A stretch of DNA of 32,292 nucleotides from Streptococcus pseudoporcinus LQ 940-04 (GCF_000188035.1 NZ_AEUY02000001.1:1-32292), one strand, 5' to 3'; shown: positions 6,442 through 17,633, numbered from the stretch's first letter. The notes: generated from the sequence alone by a model not told the origin. Numbers and translations: made by a program.

Positions 6442-8112
6442 TTAAAGAGCCAGCGTGTTTTCTTCATCATTTATATGCAATTTTCTATGACACAAAGGGT
6501 GTACTATAGTTTTAAGGGTAATGTTATTTTGAATTGTTTGATGTACTCTAAAGTCTGTATCAATAGTTATTTTCTCTCCACAAACAGGGCATATTCCATT
6601 TTGCGTTTTATACAGTCTATTTATAACTGTACGTCCTTTAAGTTCGTTTCGTATTTTTAACTCTTCTCTTTCTTCAAAGTATATTTGCCAATTTTCATCA
6701 AATGGATTTGCTTCAGCTTGTATCTTGGTAAATCTTTTAATATCAGTGTCTGTAGCATATTTAAGACGAAGATAGTATTTCTCGCCATTTTCCATTCTGT
6801 CACCAGTTGCTACACTGAAAGTCCAAGTTCTATTCCCAATGGTATGGAAGTATTTCTTAGCTATCCATTTTCTACCTTTCTTTGGGTGTCGACGAACGCA
6901 CCAGGTCCACAAACTTTTATATATTTCATAGTCAAGTTTTTCAAAGGCTTTCGATGAAACATTATACTTCTGATAGTTTACCCAACCTATAATGATTGGA
7001 TTTAATTTTCTAATCAAAATTTCTTGTTTCATTGACGGATTATCTTTTATGATTCGTCTGATTTTATCGACAATAGCCTTGAAGTTCTTATCAGATGGTT
7101 TTGTCAGCAACTTATCTTTATACATCCTAATATTAACTCCAAGAAAATCAAAACCGTCATTTATGTGCGTTATGAGTGTCTTTTCCGCTGATAATTCTAA
7201 ACCTCTTTCAGCCAAGAATTTTACAATGATTGGCTTTACACCATTTTCAAGCAATTCTGCACTTTCTCCTGTAACAATGAAATCATCTGCATATCTAACA
7301 AAATTAACCTTTGGGAAATATGTTTTCTTATTTACTGTTCTTCTATGGTATTTCTCTTTGATTGCTTTTTCTAGACCATCTAATACCATATTAGAAATAA
7401 TAGGTGATATTGGCGAGCCTTGGAGACTTCCTGTTTCTGTTGGAAATAGTTTTTGTTTTTCTATATATCCACACTCAAGCCAAAGTTTTAATAGTTTCTT
7501 GTTCATTGGGATATTATTTAATATCCATTCATGACTTATATTATCAAAACAACCTTTTATATCTCCCTCCAGTACCCATTTTGCAGATTTCTTTTTATTA
7601 AGTGATGTAAAACACTGCTCGATAGCATCTTGTGTACATCTTTTTGCCCTAAATCCATAAGAATTAGGGTCAGCAGTAGTTTCTGCTATTGGCTCAAGTG
7701 CAAATTTATATAGGGTTTGCATTGCTCTATCTGTCATTGTAGGAATGCTGAGAGGTCTTTTCTTGCCATTTTTCTTTGGTATATACACTCTTTTAAGAGG
7801 CTTAGGTTTATATCCTCTTAAATTTAACTTTTCTATCGCCTTATACTTTGCCTGTGGTGTTAGCCATAATTCACCATCAACACCACTTGTTTTCTTGCCT
7901 TGATTTTCAGTTACCCTCTTAATAGTCAAGGCTTTTGCATAAAATGAAGTTGTGAGTAAATGTTGTAAAGATTTTACCTTTCCATATTTACTCATTTCCC
8001 ACGCTTTCACAATACGTATTTGTAGTTTTTTAACATAGCTTTCTGCTAGAGAAAAGTCTATACTTTCCCAGTTTTTAGCTCTGTTAGTAGTAGCACACAT
8101 TTTACTGTTCAT
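6442..8112 (-). CDS. Group II intron reverse transcriptase/maturase with HNH endonuclease
   Basis: This 556-residue protein splices the intron RNA and copies it into new DNA sites. It has an N-terminal RVT_N region (NWESIDFSLAESYVKKLQ), RT blocks including RPLSIPTMTDRAMQ, GFRAKRCTQDAI, EGDIKGCFDNI, GSLQGSPISP and the catalytic FVRYADDFIV, a maturase X domain (about residues 370-450), and a C-terminal HNH-type zinc-ribbon endonuclease (ICPVCGEKI ... HPLCHRKLH). I chose the ATG at 8112 because GAAAGGAGAAAGCAA precedes it; the 17 extra upstream codons to 8163 have no comparable signal. All key residues are present and no stop interrupts the gene, so the intron is probably active. It lies in domain IV of the intron. 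Confidence 0.96.
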   Translation of the reverse strand: MNSKMCATTNRAKNWESIDFSLAESYVKKLQIRIVKAWEMSKYGKVKSLQHLLTTSFYAKALTIKRVTENQGKKTSGVDGELWLTPQAKYKAIEKLNLRGYKPKPLKRVYIPKKNGKKRPLSIPTMTDRAMQTLYKFALEPIAETTADPNSYGFRAKRCTQDAIEQCFTSLNKKKSAKWVLEGDIKGCFDNISHEWILNNIPMNKKLLKLWLECGYIEKQKLFPTETGSLQGSPISPIISNMVLDGLEKAIKEKYHRRTVNKKTYFPKVNFVRYADDFIVTGESAELLENGVKPIIVKFLAERGLELSAEKTLITHINDGFDFLGVNIRMYKDKLLTKPSDKNFKAIVDKIRRIIKDNPSMKQEILIRKLNPIIIGWVNYQKYNVSSKAFEKLDYEIYKSLWTWCVRRHPKKGRKWIAKKYFHTIGNRTWTFSVATGDRMENGEKYYLRLKYATDTDIKRFTKIQAEANPFDENWQIYFEEREELKIRNELKGRTVINRLYKTQNGICPVCGEKITIDTDFRVHQTIQNNITLKTIVHPLCHRKLHINDEENTLAL

Positions 8113-8163
8113 TTGCTTTCTCCTTTCAAAAATTCTACAAGTTCTCTTGTGATTAAAAACCAA

Positions 8164-8688
8164 ATGGAAGTCTGCACTCTTTCAAGTTAGGGCAAATTTT
8201 GAACCCCTATCCATCTAATTACAAGATGGCATTCGCTTTTTCCATTCTCCTTTACCTGCACCATTATCAGCATTTCTTACGATTTGCCTTGCCTTATGGC
8301 AATAGTACAGGCTTACCATGTTTCACTTAATTAACATTGATAACTTAGGCTCTACCTCTCTGCCGGTAGTCTTTTTGTCCGTGTAATCCCACTGTGGAAA
8401 GAATTATCCGACTACACACCATTTTGGTTCAGGCTTATCAGCAATTTTAGCCTGTTCACCTTAACGACATTTATCAGTAGTTCACATATGTTAGCCATAT
8501 TATCAAGCCTCGCTCCCTAACCACCTTGTTGCTGGCAGTTTCGGTATTTCCTCACGGTTTTACCTCAAGTAGGGCTACTTTAATATCGGCTTACCACACC
8601 TAAGTGCAGTCGATACTCGGCTCAACTAACGGAATAGTTGGTTTGGTCATCATGCCAAACAGTTAAATTAAGCGACTTCATGTCGCAC
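8164..8688 (-). ncRNA. Group II intron 5' ribozyme part (domains I-III)
   Basis: No gene lies here. The minus strand starts GTGCGACATGAAGTCGC, in which GCGAC pairs with GTCGC. Further hairpins follow, including TTGCC-ATAA-GGCAA near 8291-8304, where the candidate exon-binding sequence sits. The stretch is the non-coding structural RNA upstream of the maturase gene; individual domain borders cannot be fixed by eye. Confidence 0.8.
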
Positions 8689-11600
8689 CCATAAATAGGC
8701 ATCAAAGGTATTTTCTGTGACATATCTAAAGATATTTACCTTATCATTTTCATTACCTTGACGAACAATTCTACCACTTCTTTGCTCTAGGTCAGACGGT
8801 CTCCATGGGACGTCTAAATCGTGTAAGGCTATTAATTTGTTCTGTACATTTGTACCTGCTCCCATTTTTTGAGTAGAGCCTAATAATACTCTTACTTCTC
8901 CTCTTCTTACCTTAGAGAACAATTCATCTTTTTGTTTGTCTGTATCTGCTTCGTGGATAAAGGCTATTTCATCTTTTGGTATTCCCATATTCACTAGCTT
9001 GTTTCTAATATCATCATAGATATTAAATTCTCCATCTCCTTTTGGTGTAGACATATCTGAAAATACTAATTGTGTCGATGATTTTTCTTTTGTTTTATCC
9101 CAGATCGAAAAGATATTTTTTACACATACATTTACCTTTGAATTAGGATCATCTGGAAGTAGTGGATTTATTAATCTTTGATCTAGAGCAAGTTTCTTAC
9201 CATCATTTGTAATCTTTAGCATATTATCTTCTGTTGGCTCGACTTGGTTATTTCTAACTGCGTCAGCTCTTTCTGAAATAGCTTTTAATATTTCTTTTTG
9301 TTCCTCAGTAGGTTTTGTTTTAATAACTTCAAAATTTGCTTCTGGTACAGGCAAATTTAACATATCTGAAGTCTTTATATCTGCTACTTCTTTAAACATA
9401 GACATCAACTCTGGCAAGTTATAAAACTTTGAAAATCTTGTCTTTTGTCTATATCCAGTGCCTTCTGGAGATAATTCAAAGGTGTTTTCTGTTTCTCCAA
9501 AAGTAGAAGCCCAAGCGTCAAAATGTTCTAATCCTCTTGCCTTTAAATCGTCATATTGAAGGTATCTTTGCATGGTATAAAGCTCTGTCATTGAATTTGA
9601 TATTGGTGTACCAGTAGCAAATACAACTCCCTTTCCATCTGTCATTTCGTCCATATACCTACATTTCATATACATATCCGAAGACTTAAAGGCTTCACTC
9701 TGACCGATACCCGCAACATTTCTCATCTTTGTATGCAAGAATAAGTTTTTGTAATTATGAGCTTCGTCTATAAATAACTTATCTACTCCTAGTTCTTCAA
9801 AGGTTATTACATCATCTTTTTTAAAGTCATCATTTAGCTTTTCAAGTCTTACCAAAAGTTTCTTCTTTGTCTTTTCTAGTTGTTTTACTGTGAAATTTTC
9901 TCCTCTATTTCTTTTGTTCTCGTCAATAAAGGAAACTATATCATCTATTTGATCTTGTATATGCCTTACCTGGTATTCCCTAGACATCGGTATTTTTTCA
10001 AATTGAGAGTGTCCTATGATGACTGCGTCATATTCTCCCGTTGCAATCCTACCAATAAATCTTTTCCTATTTTTAGGTTGAAAGTCTTTTTTATCGGCCA
10101 CCATAATGTTTGCTGACGGATATAACTGCATAAACTCTCTACCAATTTGAGTGGTTAGATGGTTAGGAACTACAAATAATGATTTACTTGAAAGTCCCAA
10201 CTTTTTAGATTCCATAGCAGAAGCTACCATTTCAAAAGTTTTTCCTGCTCCTACTACATGGGCAAGTAGTGTGTTTCCACCATATAAAGTCCTTGCTATG
10301 GCATTTTTTTGATGTTCTCGAAGTCTTATTTCAGTATTCATTCCATCAAAAGTTAAGTTAGAACCATCAAATTCTCTATTTCTAATTGAGTTAAATTTTT
10401 CATTATAAATCTTTTCTAGCCTATATCTTCTATCAGGATCTTCAAATATCCAATTCTTAAATTCCTCTTTAATCAATTCCTGCTTTTGACTTGCAAGCAT
10501 AGTTTCTTTTTTATTCAATACAGAAGTCTTAGACCCATCATCATTTATTACTTGATCAAATACCTTTGTATCTTTTAGGTTAAGGGCATTTTCAATTAGC
10601 TTATAGGCATTTACCCTACTTGTACCATAAGTCATGTTAGCAAGGTCATTAGTTGAGTCAACACTTTTACCTTCAATGTTCCATTCACTTGTATGTGGTG
10701 AGAACCTAACATTTATATTCCACCTATCATAACCTGGCGTTTTTAAAAGATTAAAAGTAAAGTCTTCTATATCTTTTTGAGGTATCCAGGTTGCTCCTAA
10801 CCTTACATTTATATCAGAAGCAGTTAGTTCTTCAGGCATAACTTCTTGTAATTTTTCTCTTTGATATTTGAGTTTGCCTAACTCGTTTAATAATGTGTCT
10901 TTCTTTTCAGAAGGTGCTAAATCTATTACATTTTCAATTTCTCCGATATATGAATTGAGATAACCAATCTTTTCTCTAATATTGCCACTTAAATACTCAT
11001 CAGCCGATACATATGAAAAATGAAATGGATCGTCATTGTTAAAGTTTTCAAAGGGCATTCTGTTATTTATTAGGTCTGTATCCTTAATATCTAAAAATAT
11101 CTCGCCCTCAAGCTCACCAATTAAGGTGTTCCTATCTTTACTTGTTATAGATTCCATATATTCAAAGTCTACATATCCTTTTTGTGAAACTGATAAGACT
11201 AAGGCTTCAAGGGAAGTATCTACATAGTCTACTACTTTTGCCTTTGTTATTGTTCTTTTTGAGAATATATCACTCTTAGCTTTGAAATTATCCTCATCAT
11301 CAAGTATTTCTATTGATGAAACCAAAGGAAAGTTTGAGTCTTCCTTTAAAGCTCTAGTATTTGATAAGGAGTTAATAAAGCCATGTTTCTTTGAAAAGTT
11401 ATCATAGACTTCATTTAACTTTGCTTGTGACTCTTTTATTTCATCGTCTGAAAAATCGTCCTTTTGTTTTTCTATTACATCTTTTAAAGCATTCATTACA
11501 TCAAGATAATCTTTTATCTTTTCTTTATTTTTATCTGATATATTCTGCTTGATTAAGACTGAGTTTTCTCTTAGGTAGACCTCTTCATCAATAATAGTGT

Positions 11601-14600
11601 AAGAAAAATTCTTAACATCATCTGTTGCTGGAAGACTTAATTCTTCATCTTCCAATAGTTCGACCTCTTCATATTTTGAATTTGAAGATATTTCCTTACT
11701 TGCAATATCCATTAAGTCTTTTAACTTTTCATCTTCTTTTTCATCACAAGTAATAGTATTGCCAAATCTGCCAGATACTTCTTTCATATTCCCTAATACC
11801 ATCTGAGGATTATCTACAAAGTATTTATTATAAGTCAAACCCTTTTTATCAGTTGATAGATGAATCCAACCGTCATCTCTTTCTATAACTGAATCTCTCT
11901 TTTTTAAGAAAATAATATCTGAAGTAACTTCTGTACCAGCAAGTCCTTTAAATGTTGTATTAGGTAGCCTCATAGCTCCTAAAAACTCACACCTAGCATT
12001 AATATATTTTCTAACAGATTCATCTTTTTTATCCATAGTTCCAGATGAAGTTATGAAGGCAATAATTCCTCCATTCCTAATCTTATCTATTGACTTTGCA
12101 AAAAAATAATCGTGAATCAGAAAGTTATTTCTGTTATATTCACGATCGTTAACTTTAAAATCTCCAAAGGGAACATTTCCTATAACTAAATCGAAAAAGT
12201 TATTTGAGAAGTTTGTTTCTTCAAAGCCTTTAATTTGAATGTTAGCTTCAGAATAAAGTTCTTTTGCTATTCTTCCGCTTAGACTATCTTTTTCTACTCC
12301 ATAGACTTTAGAGCCTTGTATTTCACTTGGCATATTACCAATGAAATTACCAACTCCTGTAGATGGTTCAAGGATATTTCCAGTCTTAAATCCCATATCT
12401 GTTAGAGTCTTATATATTCCATCCATTACCTCTCTAGGTGTATAAAAGGATGTTAAAGTAGACTCTTTAGCATTCAAATACTCTTCATTTGTTAGATTTT
12501 CTTTTAAAATATTTCTTGCTTCGAGCCATTGCCCTCCCTTTTCTTCATCAAAGACATCGGCAAGACCACCCCAACCTAAATAATCAGCAAGATAGGCTTG
12601 TTCATATTCTCTTGGACTCCTATTTTCATTTTCAAGTCTTTTTAGCATTTTAATAGCTTTTATATTTTTATCTAGCTTTTCTGATGGTGTCAGGTATTCT
12701 GAGTAGATATGATTTTTTAAGTCATAATTTCTAGCAAAACTTAGTCTTTCCTTATTAGGTTCATAGCCTAGATTCTTTAAATCTTCTTTACCCCTCAATA
12801 AGTTTTCGGCTGCTTCTCTTGGGATATCATACCTATCCATCATTTGGTCAATTTCAGGATTGTAGTTATCAATAAAGCTTTCTTGTTCTACTTGTCTTTC
12901 AATTTGTTTTTCATGCTCAGATAATTTGTATATCTCATAATTTCCACTATCTAAAAGGTCATCAATCTTTCTACTTTCTTCAAATGTTTCACCCTTATAT
13001 AAGGGAATTTCTTCTCCATTAACTTCTACTTTAGTTCCTGTTTCAATTAAGTTAATTCCATCAAAGATATTCTCATCTTCTAGAATAAATTCTTTTCCAA
13101 CTTTTACTGCTAGTTTTTCTGGTGTTTGACTTAGATTTTCAAAGATTTCTTCAAGGTATGAATCATTTCTATATGGAATTACTTCCGAACCCCTAATCAT
13201 ACCTCCCATATATTCCATATTATCTCTAATGGTTACAGTTTTAAGTCCTCCACTTAGTTCATCAAAATCTGTAATGGTAAAGTCCTTATCCTTATATCTA
13301 ACCTGATCGCCTATCTTAAATTTAGGCTCTATCTTTTCCTTAACTTCTTCTTGTGAAAATTTTTCCTCACTTAGTGCAACTTGCTCTTCTAAATATGAAA
13401 ATTCACGCTCATTTACTTCTTCACCATCACCAAGGTCAATCCTATAATGCTCGACAACTTCGCCATCTACATAGTGGTCAAAATAGAATTTGAAATATCC
13501 GATATAATCATCAGTCATTTCTCCAAATTCATTTTCTCCAAGAGTTTGATTATGGTCTTTAACATCAATATCCTTTTGTCTTAGGACATTAATTAAATCT
13601 TTAGTTACTATCTGCCCACTATAATCGGGAACTAATTCGTGGTTTTCATTAAATTCTACAATCCAGTAATCTTTTCTATTTTCAGTGTTTTTGTCATCAA
13701 AAAAAGAAGCTTCATCAGCTTCCTTTTCTTGGCTTATTTCATTTTCTAGGCTTCCACGTATTCCTTGATTGCCATTCTCTTCACTGTTGCCATCAAGTTG
13801 TTCATCTGTCCTTGGTATTCCTCTGGATTCTCTCTCATCATCTTCTCTGTCAATCCTTGTGCTTTCATCATTTTGACTTTCTCTATCTTGATAAAGTCCA
13901 CTGCCTGATTCTGGATTTCCTTCAGATGGTTCAAAAGTGTTTTCTCCTCGTACATTTCCTGAAGTTTCTTCCAGTTCTCCATGTCCTCGCTCCCTACCAG
14001 GTAAGACAGTCTTAGAACTGCGTATGTTGGATTCGGAAATCTCTCCATAAATTCCAGATCCTTCTCCATCATGTCCAAGGTTTTCTCTTCGATCTTCATC
14101 GCTATTTCCTCTGTCGCTTCCATCTGTGAAAACTCGTCCATCTCTACTTCTTGACCTATCATCTCGTCTATATAAATCATCTTGACCTCCTCTATCTTCA
14201 TTTATATTTTCTATATCTCTATTATAGTCGGCAGCGACCCTTTCTGTCAGCAGCCTAGCACGATCCATTCCCTTAGATTTTTCTATTGTGCTATCTATAA
14301 TATCTTCGCTAACCCTTGATATTACAAGACCTATCTGTTCTAAAGAAATAGTATTAATCCTAGAAAAATTATTTTTTAAATTTTCCATATCCATAGGATA
14401 GACTGTATTAAACCTATTAGCTACTGCATAGGATATTGAGTCTCTCATAAACTTTTCAAAACTAAGTCTATCCTCTATATCTATCCTTAAATCAGCAAGA
14501 GCCAAATTAATATATTCATCTCCATAAATTCGACTTAAAGAAAATATATTTTCATTAAGTGAATCACTAGCTTCAAATGAAGAATCTCTTATTATTTCTT

Positions 14601-14964
14601 TTAAAGCCTCCTTATGGTTTTCGTGGTCAAACTGCCATAAGCTAACCTCATTAATATTCCTATCCATTGATGTGGTTTGACTAATATCAAAAATGTATGA
14701 AATTCTTTGATTTACATCACTTCCAACTAAAATTGGAATACCCTTTTGACCTCTCATAACAACTCTTCCAAAATATTTTTTCCACATATCAAAAGTCGCA
14801 CAAGCTCTAGCTTCAGGTTCTTTGTTATATATACTTAACTGGCTAGAAAAATCATATTTCTGATTATTGCCTATAACTTTTAAGAGTTTTAAATATTCTT
14901 TTTCATCTTGCAAAACTTCATACTTTATTGCTTCTTGTATATTCTTAAAATCATTTACTTGCAT
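8689..14964 (-). CDS. Giant ArdC-like / N6-methylase / SNF2 helicase protein, exon 1 (2092 codons)
   Basis: With exon 2 this gives a protein of about 2547 residues, a type found in ICEs and plasmids. Domains in order: ArdC-like N-terminal domain (about 1-110: [13 protein letters not shown] region [16 protein letters not shown]), a long polar linker rich in D, E, R, G, S (about 255-405), LPD-type domains (about 420-720), an N6-methylase domain with SAM motif EPSTGVGNF (about 866) and IGNVPFG (about 930), and an SNF2/DEAD-type helicase with Walker A HVVGAGKT (about 1570), DEAH in [11 protein letters not shown] (about 1735) and motif [13 protein letters not shown] (about 2060). Exon 1 ends at AYLW. 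It starts 1 base after the methyltransferase stop, with GGAGGTATAAA before the ATG. Likely roles are antirestriction and processing of incoming transfer DNA. The domain calls are from motifs; the overall function is inference. Confidence 0.93.
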
Positions 14965-14965
14965 T

Positions 14966-15886
14966 TTATACCTCCATTCTATGAATTTCTTTTATAATAG
15001 CCATTAAAACATCAATCACAATAGAATTGCCGGCCTGCTTATAAAGTTTACTTGAAGTGCAATTTTTTCTTCTTGGATGTACTTTCTCTAATTTGTCTAT
15101 ATCACCGTCATCAAAACCCATGAGTCTTAAACATTCTCTTTCTGTTAAATACCTATACTGATTATTTCCAACCTCTATTATTCCAGAATTAGGTACTCTC
15201 ATCTGTTTTGTAGAAATAGTATAAGTAAAATCTTTAATCACTTTGAGTCGCCCTCTAAAACTATTATCTATGCCTTTATTTAAAAATTTCAGCATATAAG
15301 GTTGGGTCATTGTATAAAGTTCACTTACATCCTTTTCTAAAAAATCACTTAGTGGTCTTGTTTCTTTCCTCTCCAATTTATTAAAAGAAAAGTTATTTGC
15401 TCCAAGACATGAAACAACAAATATCCTCTCTCTTTTTTGAGGTATCCCAAAATCCATTGCATTTAAGATTTCGTATTTGCTTTCATATCCAAGATTTTCT
15501 AGCTCCTTTAGATAAATAAAAAAGGAATCCCTCATATTTCTATCAAGGACTCCCTTTACATTTTCCCAAATTATCCATTTAGGTTTTTCTTTCATTTCTT
15601 TAATTATTCTAATTGTTTCAAATAGTAAGCTTGATCTAGTTCCTGAATTCTTTACTCCTCCTTGCTTTTTTCCTATTCTTGAAAAGTCTTGGCAAGGACT
15701 TCCATGCATAATTAAGTCTATCTTCTCATTAGGAGCTTTATATCCTACTACTGATTTTGGCTTATAACTTTCTCCATAAAGTGCGTTGTATGATTTAACA
15801 CAAGCCTTATCTATTTCTACATAATCAACAACTTCATAAGGTATCTTTAAATTAATAAAAGCCTTTCTAATAGCACCTATACCTGT
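14966..15886 (-). pseudogene. DNA cytosine-5 methyltransferase, 5'-truncated
   Basis: The frame is open for 306 codons and encodes most of a C5-methyltransferase: GSPCQDFS (catalytic Cys, motif IV), WENVKGV (motif VI), QKRERIF (motif VIII), LTERECLRLMGF and AGNSI (motif X). The frame can be followed back through IDLIMHGSPCQ to GIGAIRKAFINLKI, which is the middle of SAM motif I, and there meets a TAG at 15887-15889. The start codon and the first ~10 residues (the usual hydrophobic strand and F-x-G) are missing. The first ATG left (15709) is after motif I. The 5' end overlaps the 3' end of topB by 20 bases, so a deletion probably fused the two genes. A product from 15709 would lack the cofactor site and should be inactive. 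Confidence 0.8.
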
Positions 15887-17579
15887 CTACAAGCTCCCTT
15901 ATACTAACTTCGATCTCTCTTAAAAAGTCTTCTTTATCTACTTCGCCAGAGCTAATCTTTGCAAGTTTCATTTCCCATTCAGATGTTGTTTCTGCTGATT
16001 TAAACTTATCCTCTACAATCGATACAAGTCTATTGCCTTTTTCTGTTACAAGTAAATTTTTCTTATCTCTTCTTATGAGATCCTTATGGATAAGATTTTC
16101 AATAATTCCTGCTCTTGTAGCTGGTGTTCCTAAGCCTTTCCTTTCTACTTCTACATCTTTATCTAGTGATTCAATCCCTGCATTCTCCATAGCCTTTAAA
16201 AGTGTATCTTCATTATAATGACTTGGGGCTTTGGTAAATTTTTTCGATATATTTTTAGAAGTTAACTTAATTTTATCTCCAGTCTTTACATCTGGTAATT
16301 CATTTTCTTGTCTTTCCTTTCTATAAGTTTTTAGATACTTGTTATAACCTTCATCGATTACAGTCTTGCCACTTGCGTTGAAGTTAAATTTATCATATTC
16401 ATATCTGATTTTTCTACTAGATTCCTTTAAGTTATCCGAACATGAAGCAAGTAATTTATCCTTAATTAAATTATAGATTTTACTTTCTTTATCAGATAAA
16501 TCTTTGGCTTTTCCAATACCTGATATAGTAGGAATAATTGCATAGTGGTCTGTAACCTTAGATGAATTAAAAATAGACTTAAAGTTTGACTCATTAACCT
16601 TAAAATCATCTTCAAGTCCTTCTAATAATTCTTTCATAGTATTAACCATATCATCGGTTAAATACCTGCTATCTGTTCTTGGATATGTGATTAGCTTTTT
16701 TTCATACAGACCTTGTGCCAGATTTAAAGTATCATTTGCTGAATACCCAAAATATTTATTTGCTTCTCTTTGTAAGGTAGTGAGATCATAAGGCTTATCT
16801 GGTTTTGTGCTTATTTCTTTATATTCCACCTCTGTAATAACTATTTCATCTTCTAGTAGATTTAATAGTTGCTCTGCAACTTCAATTCCATCAATCCTAT
16901 CTGACACAAGTTTCAATTCTCCATAAGATAGGTCAACTGTATAATATTTTTGCTTCTTAAATAGGTTTATTTCACTATCCCTTTTAGCTATTAAATATAG
17001 GGTTGGTGTTTGTACTCTACCAACTGAATATGTTTCCTTGTAAATGCAAGAATAAAGCCTACTTAAATTCATTCCAACTAGCCAATCGGAGGTGGCTCTT
17101 GCACTTGCTGATCTATATAAGTCTTCAAAGTTTTCCCCGTCTTTAAGATTTCTAAAGCCATCCTCAATAGCTTTGTTTTCCATTGAAGATATCCAAAGTC
17201 TTTGAATCTTCTTCTTACATTTAGCTTGATTATATACAAGCCTAAAGATAAGTTCTCCCTCTCTTCCAGCATCACAAGCATTTATAACTGTGTCGATGTT
17301 CTTATCGTTTAAAAGCTTCTTTAAAACTCCATACTGTTTTTTAGTACTTTTAGATACTTCATAAATATATTCTTCTGGAATTATAGGAAGATTTTCTATT
17401 GTCCATTTCTTCCAATTTTCATCAATCTTATCGGGACTTGCCATTTGAATTAAATGGCCAACACACCATGAAACAATGTATCCACCTCCCTCATAATATC
17501 CGTTTTTTCTTGTTCTTGCTCCAATTACATTTGCAATTGTAACTGCTACACTTGGCTTTTCTGCTATTACTAACTTCAT
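15867..17579 (-). CDS. topB: DNA topoisomerase III (type IA), probably missing its C-terminal tail
   Basis: This 570-residue enzyme relaxes and decatenates DNA during transfer and replication of the element. It has the Toprim domain (Glu 7 in IAEKPS; DAGREGEL at about 103-110), the YSVGRVQTPTL motif (184-194) and catalytic Tyr about 299 in ITYPRTDSRYL. I chose the ATG at 17579 because GGAGGTATTA precedes it; the upstream ATG at 17591 lies in that ribosome-binding site. The protein ends at ELVDRYRCY right after the catalytic core, whereas ICE and chromosomal relatives usually run to about 690-730 residues with zinc ribbons. The last few codons come from methyltransferase DNA read in another frame. 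The core should still be active; loss of the tail may reduce DNA binding. Confidence 0.92.
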   Translation of the reverse strand: MKLVIAEKPSVAVTIANVIGARTRKNGYYEGGGYIVSWCVGHLIQMASPDKIDENWKKWTIENLPIIPEEYIYEVSKSTKKQYGVLKKLLNDKNIDTVINACDAGREGELIFRLVYNQAKCKKKIQRLWISSMENKAIEDGFRNLKDGENFEDLYRSASARATSDWLVGMNLSRLYSCIYKETYSVGRVQTPTLYLIAKRDSEINLFKKQKYYTVDLSYGELKLVSDRIDGIEVAEQLLNLLEDEIVITEVEYKEISTKPDKPYDLTTLQREANKYFGYSANDTLNLAQGLYEKKLITYPRTDSRYLTDDMVNTMKELLEGLEDDFKVNESNFKSIFNSSKVTDHYAIIPTISGIGKAKDLSDKESKIYNLIKDKLLASCSDNLKESSRKIRYEYDKFNFNASGKTVIDEGYNKYLKTYRKERQENELPDVKTGDKIKLTSKNISKKFTKAPSHYNEDTLLKAMENAGIESLDKDVEVERKGLGTPATRAGIIENLIHKDLIRRDKKNLLVTEKGNRLVSIVEDKFKSAETTSEWEMKLAKISSGEVDKEDFLREIEVSIRELVDRYRCY

Positions 17580-17594
17580 TAATACCTCCATAAA

Positions 17595-17626
17595 TAAAAA
17601 AAGAGCGAAAGATTTCTCTCTCGCTC
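17595..17626 (-). terminator. Terminator between abiEii and topB
   Basis: On the minus strand GAGCGAGAGA pairs with TCTTTCGCTC around a 4-base loop with one mismatch, followed by TTTTTTTA. It ends the AbiE transcript only 6 bases before the topB ribosome-binding site (17585-17589), so topB must depend on readthrough or on a promoter inside this short gap region. Confidence 0.82.
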
Positions 17627-17633
17627 AAAGTAT

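Larger units (their letters stand above)
6348..8688 (-). mobile_element. Group II intron with reverse transcriptase/maturase, 2341 nt
   Basis: The element begins with GTGCGAC on the minus strand (8688) and ends at ...CTACTCGAC (6348), matching the GUGYG start and AY end of bacterial group II introns. A 34-nt domain V lies at 6389-6422. Domain IV carries a reverse transcriptase/maturase with an HNH endonuclease. The joint is exact: exon 1 ends after codon TGG (8689) and exon 2 begins with CAG (6347), and joining them restores the helicase frame. Unspliced RNA adds only VRHEVA and a stop. A candidate exon-binding site CCATAA (8294-8299, minus strand) complements the last six exon bases TTATGG. 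Intron identity is firm; the exon-binding site is tentative. It would move by retrohoming into empty alleles. Confidence 0.95.

Noticed and set aside
6992..7534. 180-residue open frame on the plus strand
   Set aside because: It is antisense to the intron reverse transcriptase, whose motifs are complete, and has no recognisable domain.
13746..14201. 151-residue open frame on the minus strand
   Set aside because: It lies wholly inside the giant methylase/helicase gene in another frame, in a purine-rich linker, and shows no recognisable domain.
14966..15709. Calling the methyltransferase an intact 247-residue gene from the ATG at 15709
   Set aside because: The frame extends upstream with clear family sequence into motif I, so this ATG is internal and the product would lack the cofactor site.
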